Source: Cenococcum geophilum 1.58
Lineage: Eukaryota; Ascomycota; Dothideomycetes; Gloniales; Gloniaceae
Reading direction: 5' to 3'
DNA length: 64,000 nt
Assembly (NCBI GenBank): GCA_001692895.1
Contig: KV748217.1
Span: forward strand, 1,444,356 to 1,508,355
In this document: one piece after another, positions 49,488 through 59,689 of the stretch
How positions within the stretch are numbered: position 1 is the first letter of the stretch
Layout of the letters: every line of letters begins with the position of its first letter
Notes under the pieces: model-generated
The model's database searches: none
Told to the model about the DNA's origin: nothing
The model's input: the letters and a program-made list of their open reading frames with translations, nothing else
Translations under genes and position numbers: made by a program

Positions 49488-50088
49488 ACTATATTATATA
49501 CTTAATTGCTAAGATTCGTTATATAATATTTTAGAGTTTTCTTTCCGCTATAGTTACTGCCTTTAGGTCTCTAAATATTTATATAAGTTATTCTATAAAT
49601 CTATTCTAACTTAAGAATATAAACCGTACCTCTTGGTTTGTAGTTATTATTCCATTTACCTAGATCTCCATAAAGTAAGGCTTAAACTACTTAAGTGCCC
49701 TTCCTGTTAGGAACAATCCCGCATACGCTATTTAATCTATAGGTGTTACCAGCTTAGCTCCTTCCTGCGCTACCTTAAAGTGCATTTACGTAAGGAATCC
49801 TTTAAGCTTTAATCTTTCTCCTAAGTATCTTTTAATTAATAGTAACTTAACCTTTACTACGCCTATCCCGTTAATCCTTTATTCCAACGTTATATTATTT
49901 TCTATTAGCTAGTTAACTATCTCTTATAGTTATTTAACCGTTATAGGTTGCTATAAGTTAGTGTTTGCTATACTAGTGTCGTTACCTAATCTCAATATAG
50001 TTGCCGCCGTTAATAGCGTTGTAGTAGCTGCTTTTGGTGGTATGTTATTCGACTTTCTATATTTAATACTATAATTAGGTAGTAATTA

Positions 50089-50512
50089 TATAACGGAACC
50101 TTATAGCAGGAACTACGATGGGCTCGTTATTGAGCTAGGTATATAAGTAATATAAATTAAAGTTAACAACGTAATAATAACTAGTGGAGTGGTTGCCTAA
50201 TAGATTAACTCTAATTATATTCTAAGAATTACTACAAGGAAGGAACTATTTAGGTAGGGACTAAGGGTCCTTAAATACACAACTGTACTCCTATAAAATC
50301 CTTCTTGTACGTAATATATATATACTCTATTTACTCTATTACAAATTATATAGATCCTACAGATTATACAGATTACGTCACGTGACCTTAGTTACCATTC
50401 CTCGTTATATAGCTCTATCGGCTCTATTTTAAACCGTGCTTGTATTAACCAACTAGCTTCTTCCAACTCTTCTTTAAGTAGTCGTAATATTGTTCTTAAA
50501 GCGTCCGTAATA
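50089..50512 (-). repeat. Gypsy-2 LTR, right
   Basis: 424-bp partner of 36628-37051. LINE ORF2 resumes immediately after it. Confidence 0.9.
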
Positions 50513-51600
50513 TCTTGCCTTGCTATTTGTAGTATAATATAGTTTTCTTTAATTAGGTATCTATTAAAGTGCCTATATACGCATTATTCCACCTTAATTA
50601 CTTATATACATTTATCTATCTATCCTAGTTTAGATCGCGGGCTAAGCTTAGCTACTAGTATAAAGAGTTTTACGGCTTTAGTAAGGGTGTCTATAACTCT
50701 AATAATTATTGCGTTAATTTAGTCTTATAATAAAACTAGGGGCACTTCTAAAAGATCTTGGAGTACATTATAAAAGATTTCTTTATTTATCTTCTTAAAG
50801 AGTTACCTAGTTAGCTCCTCTTCTTATTTAAGCCGGTATTTAAATACTATTTCTACCGGAAGGTAGTTAGAGCCTTTATTAAGCTCCTTATTAATTCCTA
50901 TTTAGATTAAGTGGTTTACTATATCTAAGGTAATAAAGCTAAGGTTAATTATTAAGGGGTTAATGCCTACTCCCTTAGCTGGTCTTATAATAAGCCTTAG
51001 CTTAAAGCCTAGTTTAAGCCCATTATTTTCTATTACTTTAATAAGGTATTCCGCCGCTACCCTATAGTTATACCTAGCTTCGGGTCCTCCCTATCTAGGG
51101 TGGTAGAGATTAAAGTCTTCTATAACTATGGTGCTGTAGTCTAGTCCGTTTGTTCTTCTTAAGGCGTTATTTAGCTTTAGGAGTATATAGTTTTTTAAGA
51201 GGCCGTTTAACCAATTATACGGTGGGAGGGGGTTTGGGTTATAGATGTTAAATACTATAATTATATGCTATTGTTCTTCCCCTTAATTTGTAATTAATAC
51301 TACTATAAAGTTACTACCGTAATCTATAATGTGGAGGTATCTAATTAGAATGCTTCTGTTAATAAAAAAACATACCTATATTCCCTAGTAAGGTAGGTAA
51401 TATAGGTAGAACCTATTGCTAATTGGATTTGTGGTTGTAGGGAGGTCCCTTTCCAGTCTCTTACTGCGCTATACCTCTTAGATGGCGATTACGTCGTACT
51501 ATTAAGTCTACTTATCTTACAGGAGCTCCTGCATTCTTATATAGCTCTTTTCTATATTATATTATAGAACCCTAATAGTGCGGATATCCAGGTCCTCCAT
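50513..51600 (-). pseudogene. LINE ORF2, endonuclease domain
   Basis: Likely starts at the ATG complementary to 51598-51600 (MEDLDIRTIRVLQYNIEKS). This is an exonuclease-endonuclease-phosphatase fold. Visible motifs are VLQYNIEKS, YDVIAIQEV (the catalytic Glu), VVLITN, IIIVFNIYNP, VIEDFNLYHPRQGG (the DFNxHHP motif) and LITLDIVNHL near the end. The domain nicks target DNA for target-primed reverse transcription. Several Gln/Trp codons are stops. The frame runs into the gypsy-2 insertion at 50512 and resumes at 36627. Confidence 0.8.
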
Positions 51601-51669
51601 TATTATAAACGGCTGGATATATCTATTTATGGTAGTGTAGGTACTTTTCTTAGACTCTATATAGAGTAC

Positions 51670-53396
51670 TATAAGCTACTACTAAGGTTAGAGCCCTCGT
51701 CTTTAATTTCCGCTTATTTGTCTATAACGATCTTAATTATTTTCCTTTTCTTCTCTTTCTCCTTTTTCGGGTTAGCTTTATTTCTGCTCTTACTACGGCT
51801 TATTATAGCATTATCTTTTAGTTTATTTTTCCTGCTCTTTATACTAGGTTTTACTTTAGCAATATTATAGTTACTTCTTTCTATCCGTATTGGTAATATA
51901 TCCCATTTTAGGTTATTATTATCCGTCTCTTTATCCTAGCTAGGTTTTCTATTTAGGCTCCCTATTAGGCTTTATACGGCCCTTCTTTTATTACTTCTAT
52001 CCGTTATTTCCGTTCCCGTCCTATTTATTTTATTTATGGTATTTACTATACTTTTAGTTATCTATAGTAATAGGGGTAGAAAGCTCCATTAGCTTAAACT
52101 TTAACTCCCTATCTCTAATAGCCCTAGTAATATATATACTGGGTTTTTAGGCCAGTATAGGTTTACATAGAGTCTAGCTTTTGCTTCCTCTACGTATATC
52201 GTCTCCTTCCTATAAATAGAGTAGGCTAGTAACTAGGCGGTATACTTACCTTAACAGAGACAGCACTTAGCCTATTCGGCCTTGTAGTCTTTTATACTAT
52301 AATCTTAAGTGGCGCATTATCCGCATATCTTTATTTCGCGATATTAGGTTCTTATATATCCGTATTAGTAGCATTTAAAATATTACCTTACCTAATAGGC
52401 GCGATTGTATTTTTCAGTTCTCTTATAGGTACTATCCCAGCAGAGGACCTTTGTATAGATTACGGCGTTTACGCCTAGTGCGGTCTTAAATTCTAGCACT
52501 AAAGATACGTCTCTCTATTTCTCCTTTAGAGGCTTTAACTACCTCTACTTAATAATCCTATAGTTGCCAAATGCCCTACGGTTCTTCAGCTTAAACTTTC
52601 TAATTATAGCCTTCTTGTCTATATTAATAACGGACTATATTAGTACGCTATATACTACTACTCTATATATAGGTTTTATTACTTAAGAGCTCCTTCCCAG
52701 TATCTTTTCCCACTTATCTCCGTGTCTACGCAGGTTATCTACCTACGCTGGCGTCTTAGCGAATATAAGAACGTCTCCAGATCTAAAGATCTTTAACGCG
52801 GTAATCCGTGCCTTATTTACTAGAGCATTACCTAATTTAAACAGCGCGTTATTTAGCTTCTCTTAGATAACTTTATACGGCTTTCTAAGGCTCTAAAGGA
52901 CCTCTATATTAGCCTTTTTGCTAAATTTAATAACTACGTATCTGTACTCTAGTGCGGCTAGAGTTGGGGCAACGCTTATAAAGAGACGTGACTGTACAGA
53001 CGGGGGCGGTAGTGCGGCTGCAGCGACGTTCGCCTAGCTTTAAACGGCTAACTGTAGGCTTCTGTTTTATGCGGCAGGGGGGGTAGCTATCTCTTAGTTA
53101 TATTTAATATGTTTAACCGTATTCTTAATAGCTTCTGTTTAGCGTTTAAAACGCATAAGGGTCTCTTCTAGTTTCTTTCTAGTAGGCTATTTAAGAGCTA
53201 TTTTAATGTACTTTAACACTGAATTAAAGAAGGGCTTATATACCCTATACGGGAGGGCCTTTCTATCTGCTTTTTTGTGCGGCGGGGTGCTGAATTTAAG
53301 GATCTTAGCGATTTTAACCATAATGTTTTAACTATACGCGTTATGGTTTGGGTCAACGCGTCCTACTTTAGGCCACCGACCCTTTTTTTCGGCCAT
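51670..53396 (-). pseudogene. LINE ORF1 (gag-like, zinc knuckles)
   Basis: Begins MAEKKGRWPKVGRVDPN at the ATG complementary to 53394-53396. A central region has VVIKFSKKANIEVL and LNNALFKLGNALVNKA. Zinc-knuckle remnants lie near 52210-52390, readable as C.YGYI, then ICGQCA and AKCCLCQGKY, with several Cys/His changed to Tyr. A Lys-rich tail (KKEKEKKRKIIKI) runs to about 51700. The family protein binds LINE RNA and DNA in the ribonucleoprotein particle. About a dozen or more TAA/TAG codons replace Gln or Trp. The exact end is uncertain. Confidence 0.68.
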
Positions 53397-53842
53397 CTCT
53401 GGGTATCGTTCAATAGCTAGAGGGCTTGTAAGAAGAATACAGCTTAAATTAGAGCGCTGGGAGTTGTGGTTATGGAGTTATTTTAAAAATTTAATTTTCG
53501 CAAAGATTGGTGTTTTCCTAGGTAACCGAGTTACGTGGCTAGTCACGTTACGAGTTCGGAACGTAGGATCTGTAAGATCTGTCAGAACGTTACGTACTTA
53601 GATTGTTTAACGTACTAATATACTTAAGTATTTCTTAAGCGCAGTATTGTGTATTTAAAGGACTACAGTCCCTACCTAGATAGTTCTCTTCTTTGTAGTA
53701 AATCTTAGAATATAATTAGAGTTAATCTGTTAGGCAACTACTCCACTAGTTATTATTACGTTGTTAACTTCTTATTTACCTATATACCTAGCCTATTAAT
53801 AAGTTTACTATAGTCCCTACTATAAGGCTTTGTTACACTAGT

Positions 53843-54303
53843 TATAAGGAGAACAGAGTTGCTATTTAGGATAGGCGGCTCTATAGTAGAGGCTATAGCC
53901 ATATTTTCTACCAATAAGTCCTCTTATTAAGTTACGGGTATATACCCTAATATATACTCTAGTTATAGTTATAATTAAGCTCCCTATTACTAAGCCTATT
54001 AAGATCCTTAATTTTAACTCCGTTAGTATTTTAAACGCGGGTATATAGGGCCTTAAAGGACTAGTATAGCTCTAAGTTATCTACGAAATCGCCCTTAAAC
54101 TTATTAATATTATTAGTAGTTTCGCGACCTTTCTCTAGTTTCTAATTATAGAAGTAGTTAGGTAGGTGCTAATAAGAGTTAACGTAAGCTTAATAGGAAG
54201 CTATATAATTAGGGGCCCTAAATCTATTAGTATAAGTAGCTACTTCCTTATACTCTGTTATGGCTTGTATAAATACCTCTAAACCAAAGCTTGTAAAATG
54301 CTA
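53843..54303 (-). pseudogene. Helitron-type protein, region N-terminal to the helicase
   Basis: After the solo LTR and its CTAGT duplication the same minus-strand frame continues: HFTSFGLEVFIQAITEYKE near the right edge, then YVNSYQHLPNYFYN and NNINKFKGDFVDNLELYQSF. This resembles the linker between the Rep and helicase domains of fungal Helitron proteins. The match to the helicase part is inferred from frame and position. The frame stops at 54303, where an LTR-like segment abuts; no HUH Rep motif was found further right. Confidence 0.5.
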
Positions 54304-54441
54304 TATTACGAAGATACTAAGCTAAGGAGCAGAAGGAGGTCGAGGAAAGGATAGGTCTATATACACAAGCCAAGTCTCTAAGCGAGCCCCTAACTAGGCT
54401 GTATATAAACATCGTAGGGGCGGTGCCCCAGCGCTGTTACA
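54304..54441 (-). repeat. Short LTR-like segment (138 bp, fossil candidate)
   Basis: On the minus strand it starts TGTAACAGCGC, has a TTTATATACAG promoter-like stretch near the middle and ends TCTTCGTAATA. Near-inverted TGTAAC/GTAATA ends and the G-run just before it on that strand (polypurine-like) fit a 3' LTR of a copia-type element. No second copy lies in the window and no target duplication was found. Confidence 0.4.
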
Positions 54442-54540
54442 TCACCCCCCCCCCCCTTCCAAAAAAGCCTGCCCTTAGGCTTTATCCCCTTATAGAAAAG
54501 AAAGAGAAAGAAAAAAATCTAGCATCTGGCGCATAATCGC

Positions 54541-54730
54541 AATGCCGGTTAACGTAGAACTTATAGCAGTCCTGTAGCTCCTGCTGCTATGGGGGTATAT
54601 CGCTATACCTAGTTAATGTGGGGTAGGCAGCCGTCCTACAGCTCCTGTAAGGGGTATATCGCTATACCCAGTTAACGTAGGGCAGGCAGCCGTCCTGTAG
54701 CTCCTGCTGCTGTAAGAGGTATATCGCTAG
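54541..54730. repeat. Tandem repeat, about 60-66 bp, three units
   Basis: Units share GTCCTGTAGCTCCTGCTGCT, GGTATATCGCTATACC, AGTTAACGTAGGG and GGCAGCC. The second unit lacks the second CTGCT. Confidence 0.8.
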
Positions 54731-55202
54731 GAGCCCTTTGTTAGTCGTCGTTCCTCCTCTAAAACTCCGGTACCTCCTAGCCCTACTATCCCCCCTTTTA
54801 TTATGGCGCGTCCTAAGCTATAAAAAAAGCCCCCCTAGTTATAAAAAAGCCCCCCTAGTCCCCCTCTTAAAAAAGTTAACGTAAAGGTTTAATAAGGGTG
54901 AGAGAGTTAGGGAGTTACTCGCATGCATATCGGCACGAGTTCTTATCTATTTAGTAGCAGTACGGTGCTAGCAATAGGTCGTTTTCTAGGGAGCAAAGCT
55001 CTACCTAGTCGTATTCGGGCCGTAGGCGTATTAACGCGGTAACTTGTCAGGATTGTAGCAGTACGGTGCCAGCGACCGGCCGTGTTTTAGGGAGTAAAGC
55101 TCTACCTTATATACAGTTATTACTATAGGCGGAGCAGCAGAAGTTAGTTGGCTGCAGGCAGGGTAGTAAGTAGTTAATTAGCCGTAGGCAGAGCAGTAAG
55201 GG
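54731..55202. repeat. Spacer with GCAGTACGGTGC repeats
   Basis: Contains two copies of GTAGCAGTACGGTGC (near 54955 and 55050), each followed about 40 bases on by GGGAG(C/T)AAAGCTCTACC, and GGCAGAGCAGTAAG-type units to the edge of the hAT. The same motifs recur at 58222-58870, on the far side of the hAT. Confidence 0.6.
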
Positions 55203-55570
55203 CAGACATGGCAATAATCAGTTAGTTAGTTACGGTTATATTCAATTATATAGTAACATAACTAATTAAATTATAATCGCACCTAGTAATTTTGTTACGT
55301 AGATATAACAATATAATCACCCGCGGTAAAAACAGGTGGTAGTAGTAAGAGAGCCTTGGTGTTAAGTACTAGATTAGCGCATATATCGCTAGTAATGATC
55401 TATATATCCGTGCATAGCTCCAAACTAATTAAAATGCATACAATATACGTCTGTGCGGGCCTGTAGTAGACTAGGCGTATATAACGCGTCATGGGTACCG
55501 CGTATAGCTCCCTTACCTTTTTATCCACTATTAATCTACCTTACCTTTACTACCACCTACGCTTTAAGCT

Positions 55571-57994
55571 ATGCCTCCCTTAGCTGACTCCTCTATACCA
55601 CCTGCCACCTAAAAGAGAGCCCATAAAGAGGAATAAGCCACTACTAGCTTAATACTTAGCGATCACAATTCGCGTAAGTTTGATGATATTACAGCCGCTT
55701 ACGAGGATCCTAATTACTAGATTAGTAAGCCACCACTAAAGCGACGGCGCGCCCGTGAGGATAAGGCTCTTTAGTCGTTCGCCCTTAATAAGGCTCTAGT
55801 AGGCTTACTAGCAAGAGGCAAATTAAAATAAGAGCTCTTTTACTGTAAGCGGTGTTCCGATTATGGTGTTGTAAAATCTTCCTTAAGTATAACTGCTTTT
55901 CGTTAACACCTTAAGAATATATATGGAATCCTTACTACACTAAAGCGATCCAAAGTTAATATGAATACTAAAGCTATACTTGCTATATTGTTTAATCGAC
56001 AAACTAAGAAATAAGTAACTAGGCGAGATCTAAGAACTATAAAAGTCCTACAAGAGTCAGTAAACGAGAAGACCTTTCTTAACTCCCTTATATACTTAAT
56101 TGTTACTCGCAATCTTCCTTATATAATTATTAAGTGGCTAGAGTTTCGAGCCTTCTTATAAATCTGTAACTACACGTTAATAGAAGAGGGCGGGCCCTTA
56201 TATAAATCTCGCAGGAGCGTGCTCGTTTTAATTGGCAAGACGTTTATAATCTAAAAGGATTACGTAAAGTTAAGGCTCCAGAGAGCTAAGTTAAAGATCC
56301 ACTTTACTACTAACTATTAGACGGCTTTAAATAAGACAGCTTACTAAGTAGTTACTACTTACTTTATAGACGAATTAAGCCAGCTATTAAAAGCCACGAT
56401 CGCGTTAAGAGATCATAAAGAGGTGTATGGAGGTAGATAGCAGGCGGAGGTAATAATAAAGGTAATTAAGGAGTACGAGATTCCTAAGAGCCAGATTGGT
56501 TACCTTACTAGTAGGCTTCATTTCCTGCCTCTACTACTACTAAGTTTTATACTAAATACACCTAATTTAGGTAACAACCACGGCAGCAATAATAAGCTCT
56601 GTTAAATTCTACAAAAGCGCTTCCCTTCTTGGAATGCCGTACAGCACCGAATTCGCTGCATTGGCTATATTATTAACCTCGTAGTATAAGCCTTCCTTTT
56701 TTATAAAGACGAAGAAGCTGTTAAAGTCGCGATTTAGGCAGTAGCGGAACTCCAGCGGGAGGAGTAACACTTAAATATTTACTTTAAAGGAGAGTATAAC
56801 CAAGACGAAGCTACCTAAGAGAAGTGGTGAGAGATTGGAGCCCTGGGTAAGATATACAATATCGCCGTATAGTTAAGGCGTTTAACAGAGCAATATTAAG
56901 CCTTCCTAAAGCTGGCCAAGAAGATGCTAAAGCGCAATAATAATATAAGGTGGAACTTATAGCTTCTTATACTGGAGTTAGTAATAGAGCTTAAGACTAC
57001 AATTTAAGTCTTCCTAGATTTACACCATAAAGAGATAAGCGCTAATACTCTTAGTTGTGACGAATGGGACACAATCTATAAGACGATCGCGATCCTACTA
57101 CCGTTTAAAGATGCAATAAAGGCCTTAGAAGGCGATTTAATAACTCTAAATAAGGTTCTTTAGAGCATAGATTTCCTTATTAAATACGTAAAGGAGATAC
57201 AGCAGGAGTACGCCTCTAACGCTCACCTCTTAGCGTCTCTTTTAACGATGTGGTTTACTTTTAATAAGTACTATACCTTAACTAATAAAACACCAGTATA
57301 CGCGGCAGCCTTACTACTCAATCCAACGCTTCGACAGGCCTATCTTAATGAGAGCTGGAAAACGATTAATAAGCGTTACCCTAGTACAATTAAGCGAGCG
57401 ATTAAGGCTGCGCGAAAGCTATAGCAAAAGGAATATAAGTTTAAGCCAATTAATAGTAAGCTGACTGGGCAAGTAGATCTAGATCTAATTAAGAATATAT
57501 ATAAGAGGTAGCAATATATAAGGGAGCTCAAGAGCCTATCTAACGACGATGAATTTGAACGATTTATTACTATACGATTTGCCTCTAATATTTATGACAT
57601 TACCTAACTTATCTTCTTATAGGCAAATCCTCTATAATTGATTGCCGGCTCCTCCCTTACTTGGTAGCTTGAGCCCTTTTAGTAAAAGCTCTACTTAAGG
57701 CTCTCTCGAATGGCTATTGATATCCTCTCTATACTAGTAATGTCGGCTGAAGTAGAACGAGTCTTTTCGGGTATACGGCGAACGATATTATGGTCGCGAT
57801 GTAGGCTTGGAGCCACGGTGGTTAAGCAGACGGAGTGCTTAAAAAGCTAGGTACGCGAAGTCGTCAAATCTGGTGGTTTTGTGTCAGCAGAGGTGGCAGC
57901 TAAGGTGTTAAATATTAAGGGAGGAGTTGGTAATACGGGGAGCAACAATATAGGCAATAGCCAGGTATTAGATGAGGAAGATTGGCACAATTAA
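55571..57994 (+). pseudogene. hAT transposase, RIP-inactivated
   Basis: One phase runs from ATG 55571 to TAA 57992-57994 if a 60-bp GT-AG intron at 56511-56570 is removed (787 codons). N-terminal BED-type zinc finger: ELFYCKRCSDYGVVKSS, then H and a changed His (about 95-125). The junction gives IGYLTSNNHGSNNK, matching the DNxxxN catalytic region of hAT with Asp changed to Asn. C-terminal hATC dimerisation domain: MAIDILSILVMSAEVERVF and RCRLGATVVKQTECLKS (about 700-750). hAT transposases cut and paste DNA through an RNase H-like fold. About two dozen in-frame TAA/TAG codons replace Gln or Trp; I saw no frameshift. Confidence 0.85.
56511..56570 (+). other. Predicted intron in the hAT transposase gene
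   Basis: 60 bp, starting GTAGGC and ending ATTTAG, with CTAAG/CTAAAT branch-site-like motifs. Its removal keeps the phase across the catalytic region. The length is typical of filamentous ascomycete introns. Confidence 0.65.
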
Positions 57995-58221
57995 GAGCCT
58001 TCCTAAACACTAAGAGGCTATCACCAATTTAGGGTAAATGTAGGAAGATCTAGGTGAGTCCTACAGAGCTGTCTACTATACCAAAAATCAGATCCTAACC
58101 CCAAATATAGGTAATTAATATAACTACGCAATCAAATCGCAATCGCTTCTCGTAATTATATAGTAATCGCAATCGAACGGCTGATTATGATTATATAGTT
58201 ATTGCCATGTCTAAGCAAGGG

Positions 58222-58935
58222 TCAGTCGGCTGCTGATTAAGCAGCTAGGGTTAGTCAGCTACAGGCAGAGCAGTAGGGGTCTATTGTAATAGCAGGCATA
58301 TCGGCGCTATCGTTGTCTAGTTCATCCTAATTGACTTCGCCCATCGCAGCACTAGTCTCAGTTAAGGTCGTTCCTCATAGTGTGTGTAGCTTAGTCTTAG
58401 TCGAAAAGGGTTGTCCTTCCGTAGGCGTATCAGCACGAGGTCTTGTCTACTCGCAGGTATATCAGCGCGAGGTCTTGTTAATATGTCGTAGTTCTACAGG
58501 CATATTGGCGTGGAGCTTATCAATTCGGGTAGCAGTACGGTGCAAGCGTTGGGTGACGATAGTAGTTGAACGCAGAGCTCGTCTATCGGTCGGTCGATGG
58601 GTCGCAGGCATATCGGCGCGACGGTAATCAAGATCGTAGGCATATCAGCACGATTACTATCGGTTTGCATTCGAATCACGTTCGGGCCGCATTCAAATCG
58701 CAGGCGTATCACAGGCGTATCGGCGCGATCGTTTGGTTAGTGGGACTATAGGCGTATCGGCACAGCGTGGTCTAGTTTGTGGTGTCACAGGCATATCGGC
58801 ACGACAGGTTATCGGGTTTAGGGTTTAGGGTAGCAGTACGGTGCAAGCGTTAGGTCCTTCCTAATCGATTTCGTCTCTCCTCGTACAGCTCAGTATTAAT
58901 TAGGGTAGTTATCGCAGCGTAGTAGCCAGAGGATA
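58222..58935. repeat. AGGCATATCGGCACGA-type dispersed repeat region
   Basis: Eight or more imperfect copies of AGGC(A/G)TATC(A/G)GC(A/G)CGA at irregular spacing (58290-58800), with GGGTAGCAGTACGGTGCAAG twice (near 58527 and 58830). It continues the region at 54731-55202 interrupted by the hAT. Short open frames here follow the repeat and are not convincing genes. Confidence 0.65.
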
Positions 58936-59110
58936 ACGGGTAGGATTCGTTCCAGAGGACTTCGCGGATAATATGCACCTACCGCCCAATGGCACGGCGC
59001 GGGTTATAAGTTAGCTCGTTTTAGCCGTCGGCCTGAACCTAATGCATACTAGAGGACTTCGCGGACAATATACACCTACCGCCCAATAGCACGGCGCGGG
59101 TTATATCTAT
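58936..59110. repeat. Direct duplication, about 99 bp apart
   Basis: AGAGGACTTCGCGGA, ACCTACCGCCCAAT and GCACGGCGCGGGTTATA occur in order at about 58949-59010 and 59050-59107. Confidence 0.85.
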
Positions 59111-59689
59111 CACATATCTAGGGGGGTTATTTAGCGCGGTTACGACCCGGGTTAATACGAGGTTAGGGCCACCCCTACTAATAACGCGCCCAACCCCGTA
59201 CTCGGTCGCGCAGCGACCGCCCCCAAGTACCCTCGCACGCGATTTTAGGCGAAAAGGTACATAATTTAAGTTTGATCGGTACTTCTGGGCGGTCGCGTAA
59301 TATTGCTCTAAATTTAAAACACCTGCACTATAGTAACTAAGACGCCTTAACGTAGGACTATACTCTAGTAACCGAGACGTCTTAATATAGGACTGCACTA
59401 TGGTCACTATAGTCCTATATTAAGGCGTCTTAGTTACCACAGTCCTATATTAAGGCGTCTCGGTCGCTATAGTACAGTTATACATTAAGGCGTCTTAGTT
59501 ACTGCAGTCGTACATTAAGGCGTCTTAGTTACTGCAGTATAGTCCTATATTAAGACGTCTCGGTTACTAGTATAGTCTTATATTAAAACGTCTCGGTTAC
59601 TATAGTGTATTCGTATATAGAGGCGTCTTAGTTAGTTACCGTAGTACAGTTATATATTAAGGCGTCTTAGTTACTATAGTAAAATAACT
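59111..59689. repeat. GGCGTCTTAGTTACTGCAGT minisatellite
   Basis: From about 59330 to 59690 there are ten or more units of roughly 28-35 bp made of TATATTAAGGCGTCTTAGTTAC plus a variable GCAGTCC/TATAGT joint. The first two (59335-59405) face the other way (GTAACTAAGACGCCTTAA). The preceding 59111-59330 is GC-richer spacer without a recognised gene. The same GGCGTCTTAGTTAC word forms the stems at 24578-24627 and 25662-25710. Confidence 0.8.

Larger units (their letters stand above)
36628..50512 (-). mobile_element. Gypsy-2: Ty3/gypsy element, sister of gypsy-1 (fossil)
   Basis: Two 424-bp LTRs (36628-37051 and 50089-50512) with the target duplication TCTTA/TCTTG at 36623-36627 and 50513-50517. 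It is inserted in LINE ORF2, whose halves abut it on both sides. Without the copia insertion it is about 7.9 kb and aligns with gypsy-1 along its whole length: gag at the right, reverse transcriptase about 39800-40800, RNase H about 39200-39700, integrase about 38100-39000. It is complete in plan and broken in dozens of places by RIP. The gag part is interrupted by the copia element at 43503-49487. Confidence 0.88.
30252..53520 (-). mobile_element. Tad1-like LINE, full length, split by two later insertions
   Basis: Flanked by the target duplication GGTAACCGAG at 30242-30251 and 53521-53530. The minus-strand 3' end is a poly-A tail, seen as 19 T at 30252-30270. Without element B and gypsy-2 the LINE is about 6.28 kb, the usual size for the Tad1 clade. 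It codes ORF1 (53396 to about 51670) and ORF2 from 51600 with apurinic endonuclease, reverse transcriptase, RNase H and a C-terminal CCHC region, in the expected order. Both interruptions lie within ORF2. RIP-type stops are scattered through all parts, so it is dead. Confidence 0.88.
30135..53837 (+). mobile_element. Solo LTR of the gypsy-1/2 group, split by a LINE (fossil)
   Basis: The two parts 30135-30251 and 53531-53837 together make 424 bp, the LTR length of gypsy-1 and gypsy-2. The sequence aligns with those LTRs in reverse complement, so this copy lies in the opposite orientation. The target duplication CTAGT is present at 30130-30134 and 53838-53842. No internal retroelement sequence adjoins, as expected for a solo LTR left by LTR-LTR recombination. 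It lies in the Helitron-type helicase sequence and was later split by the LINE at 30252-53520. Confidence 0.82.
55203..58213 (+). mobile_element. hAT DNA transposon, full length
   Basis: A 3,011-bp element with inverted ends CAGACATGGCAATAA (left) and TAGACATGGCAATAA (right, reverse complement), differing at the first base by a C/T transition. The 8-bp target duplication AGTAAGGG (55195-55202) and AGCAAGGG (58214-58221) also differs by one transition. It contains a single hAT transposase gene. The 8-bp duplication, BED-like finger and C-terminal dimerisation motif agree on the superfamily. Confidence 0.88.

Noticed and set aside
58811-58832. Two TTTAGGG units resembling a telomere repeat
   Set aside because: Only two units inside a larger repeat region; not enough for a telomere or interstitial telomere array.
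59039-59407. Minus-strand open frame of 122 codons
   Set aside because: Covers a direct duplication and the start of a minisatellite; no domain and no RIP-independent support.
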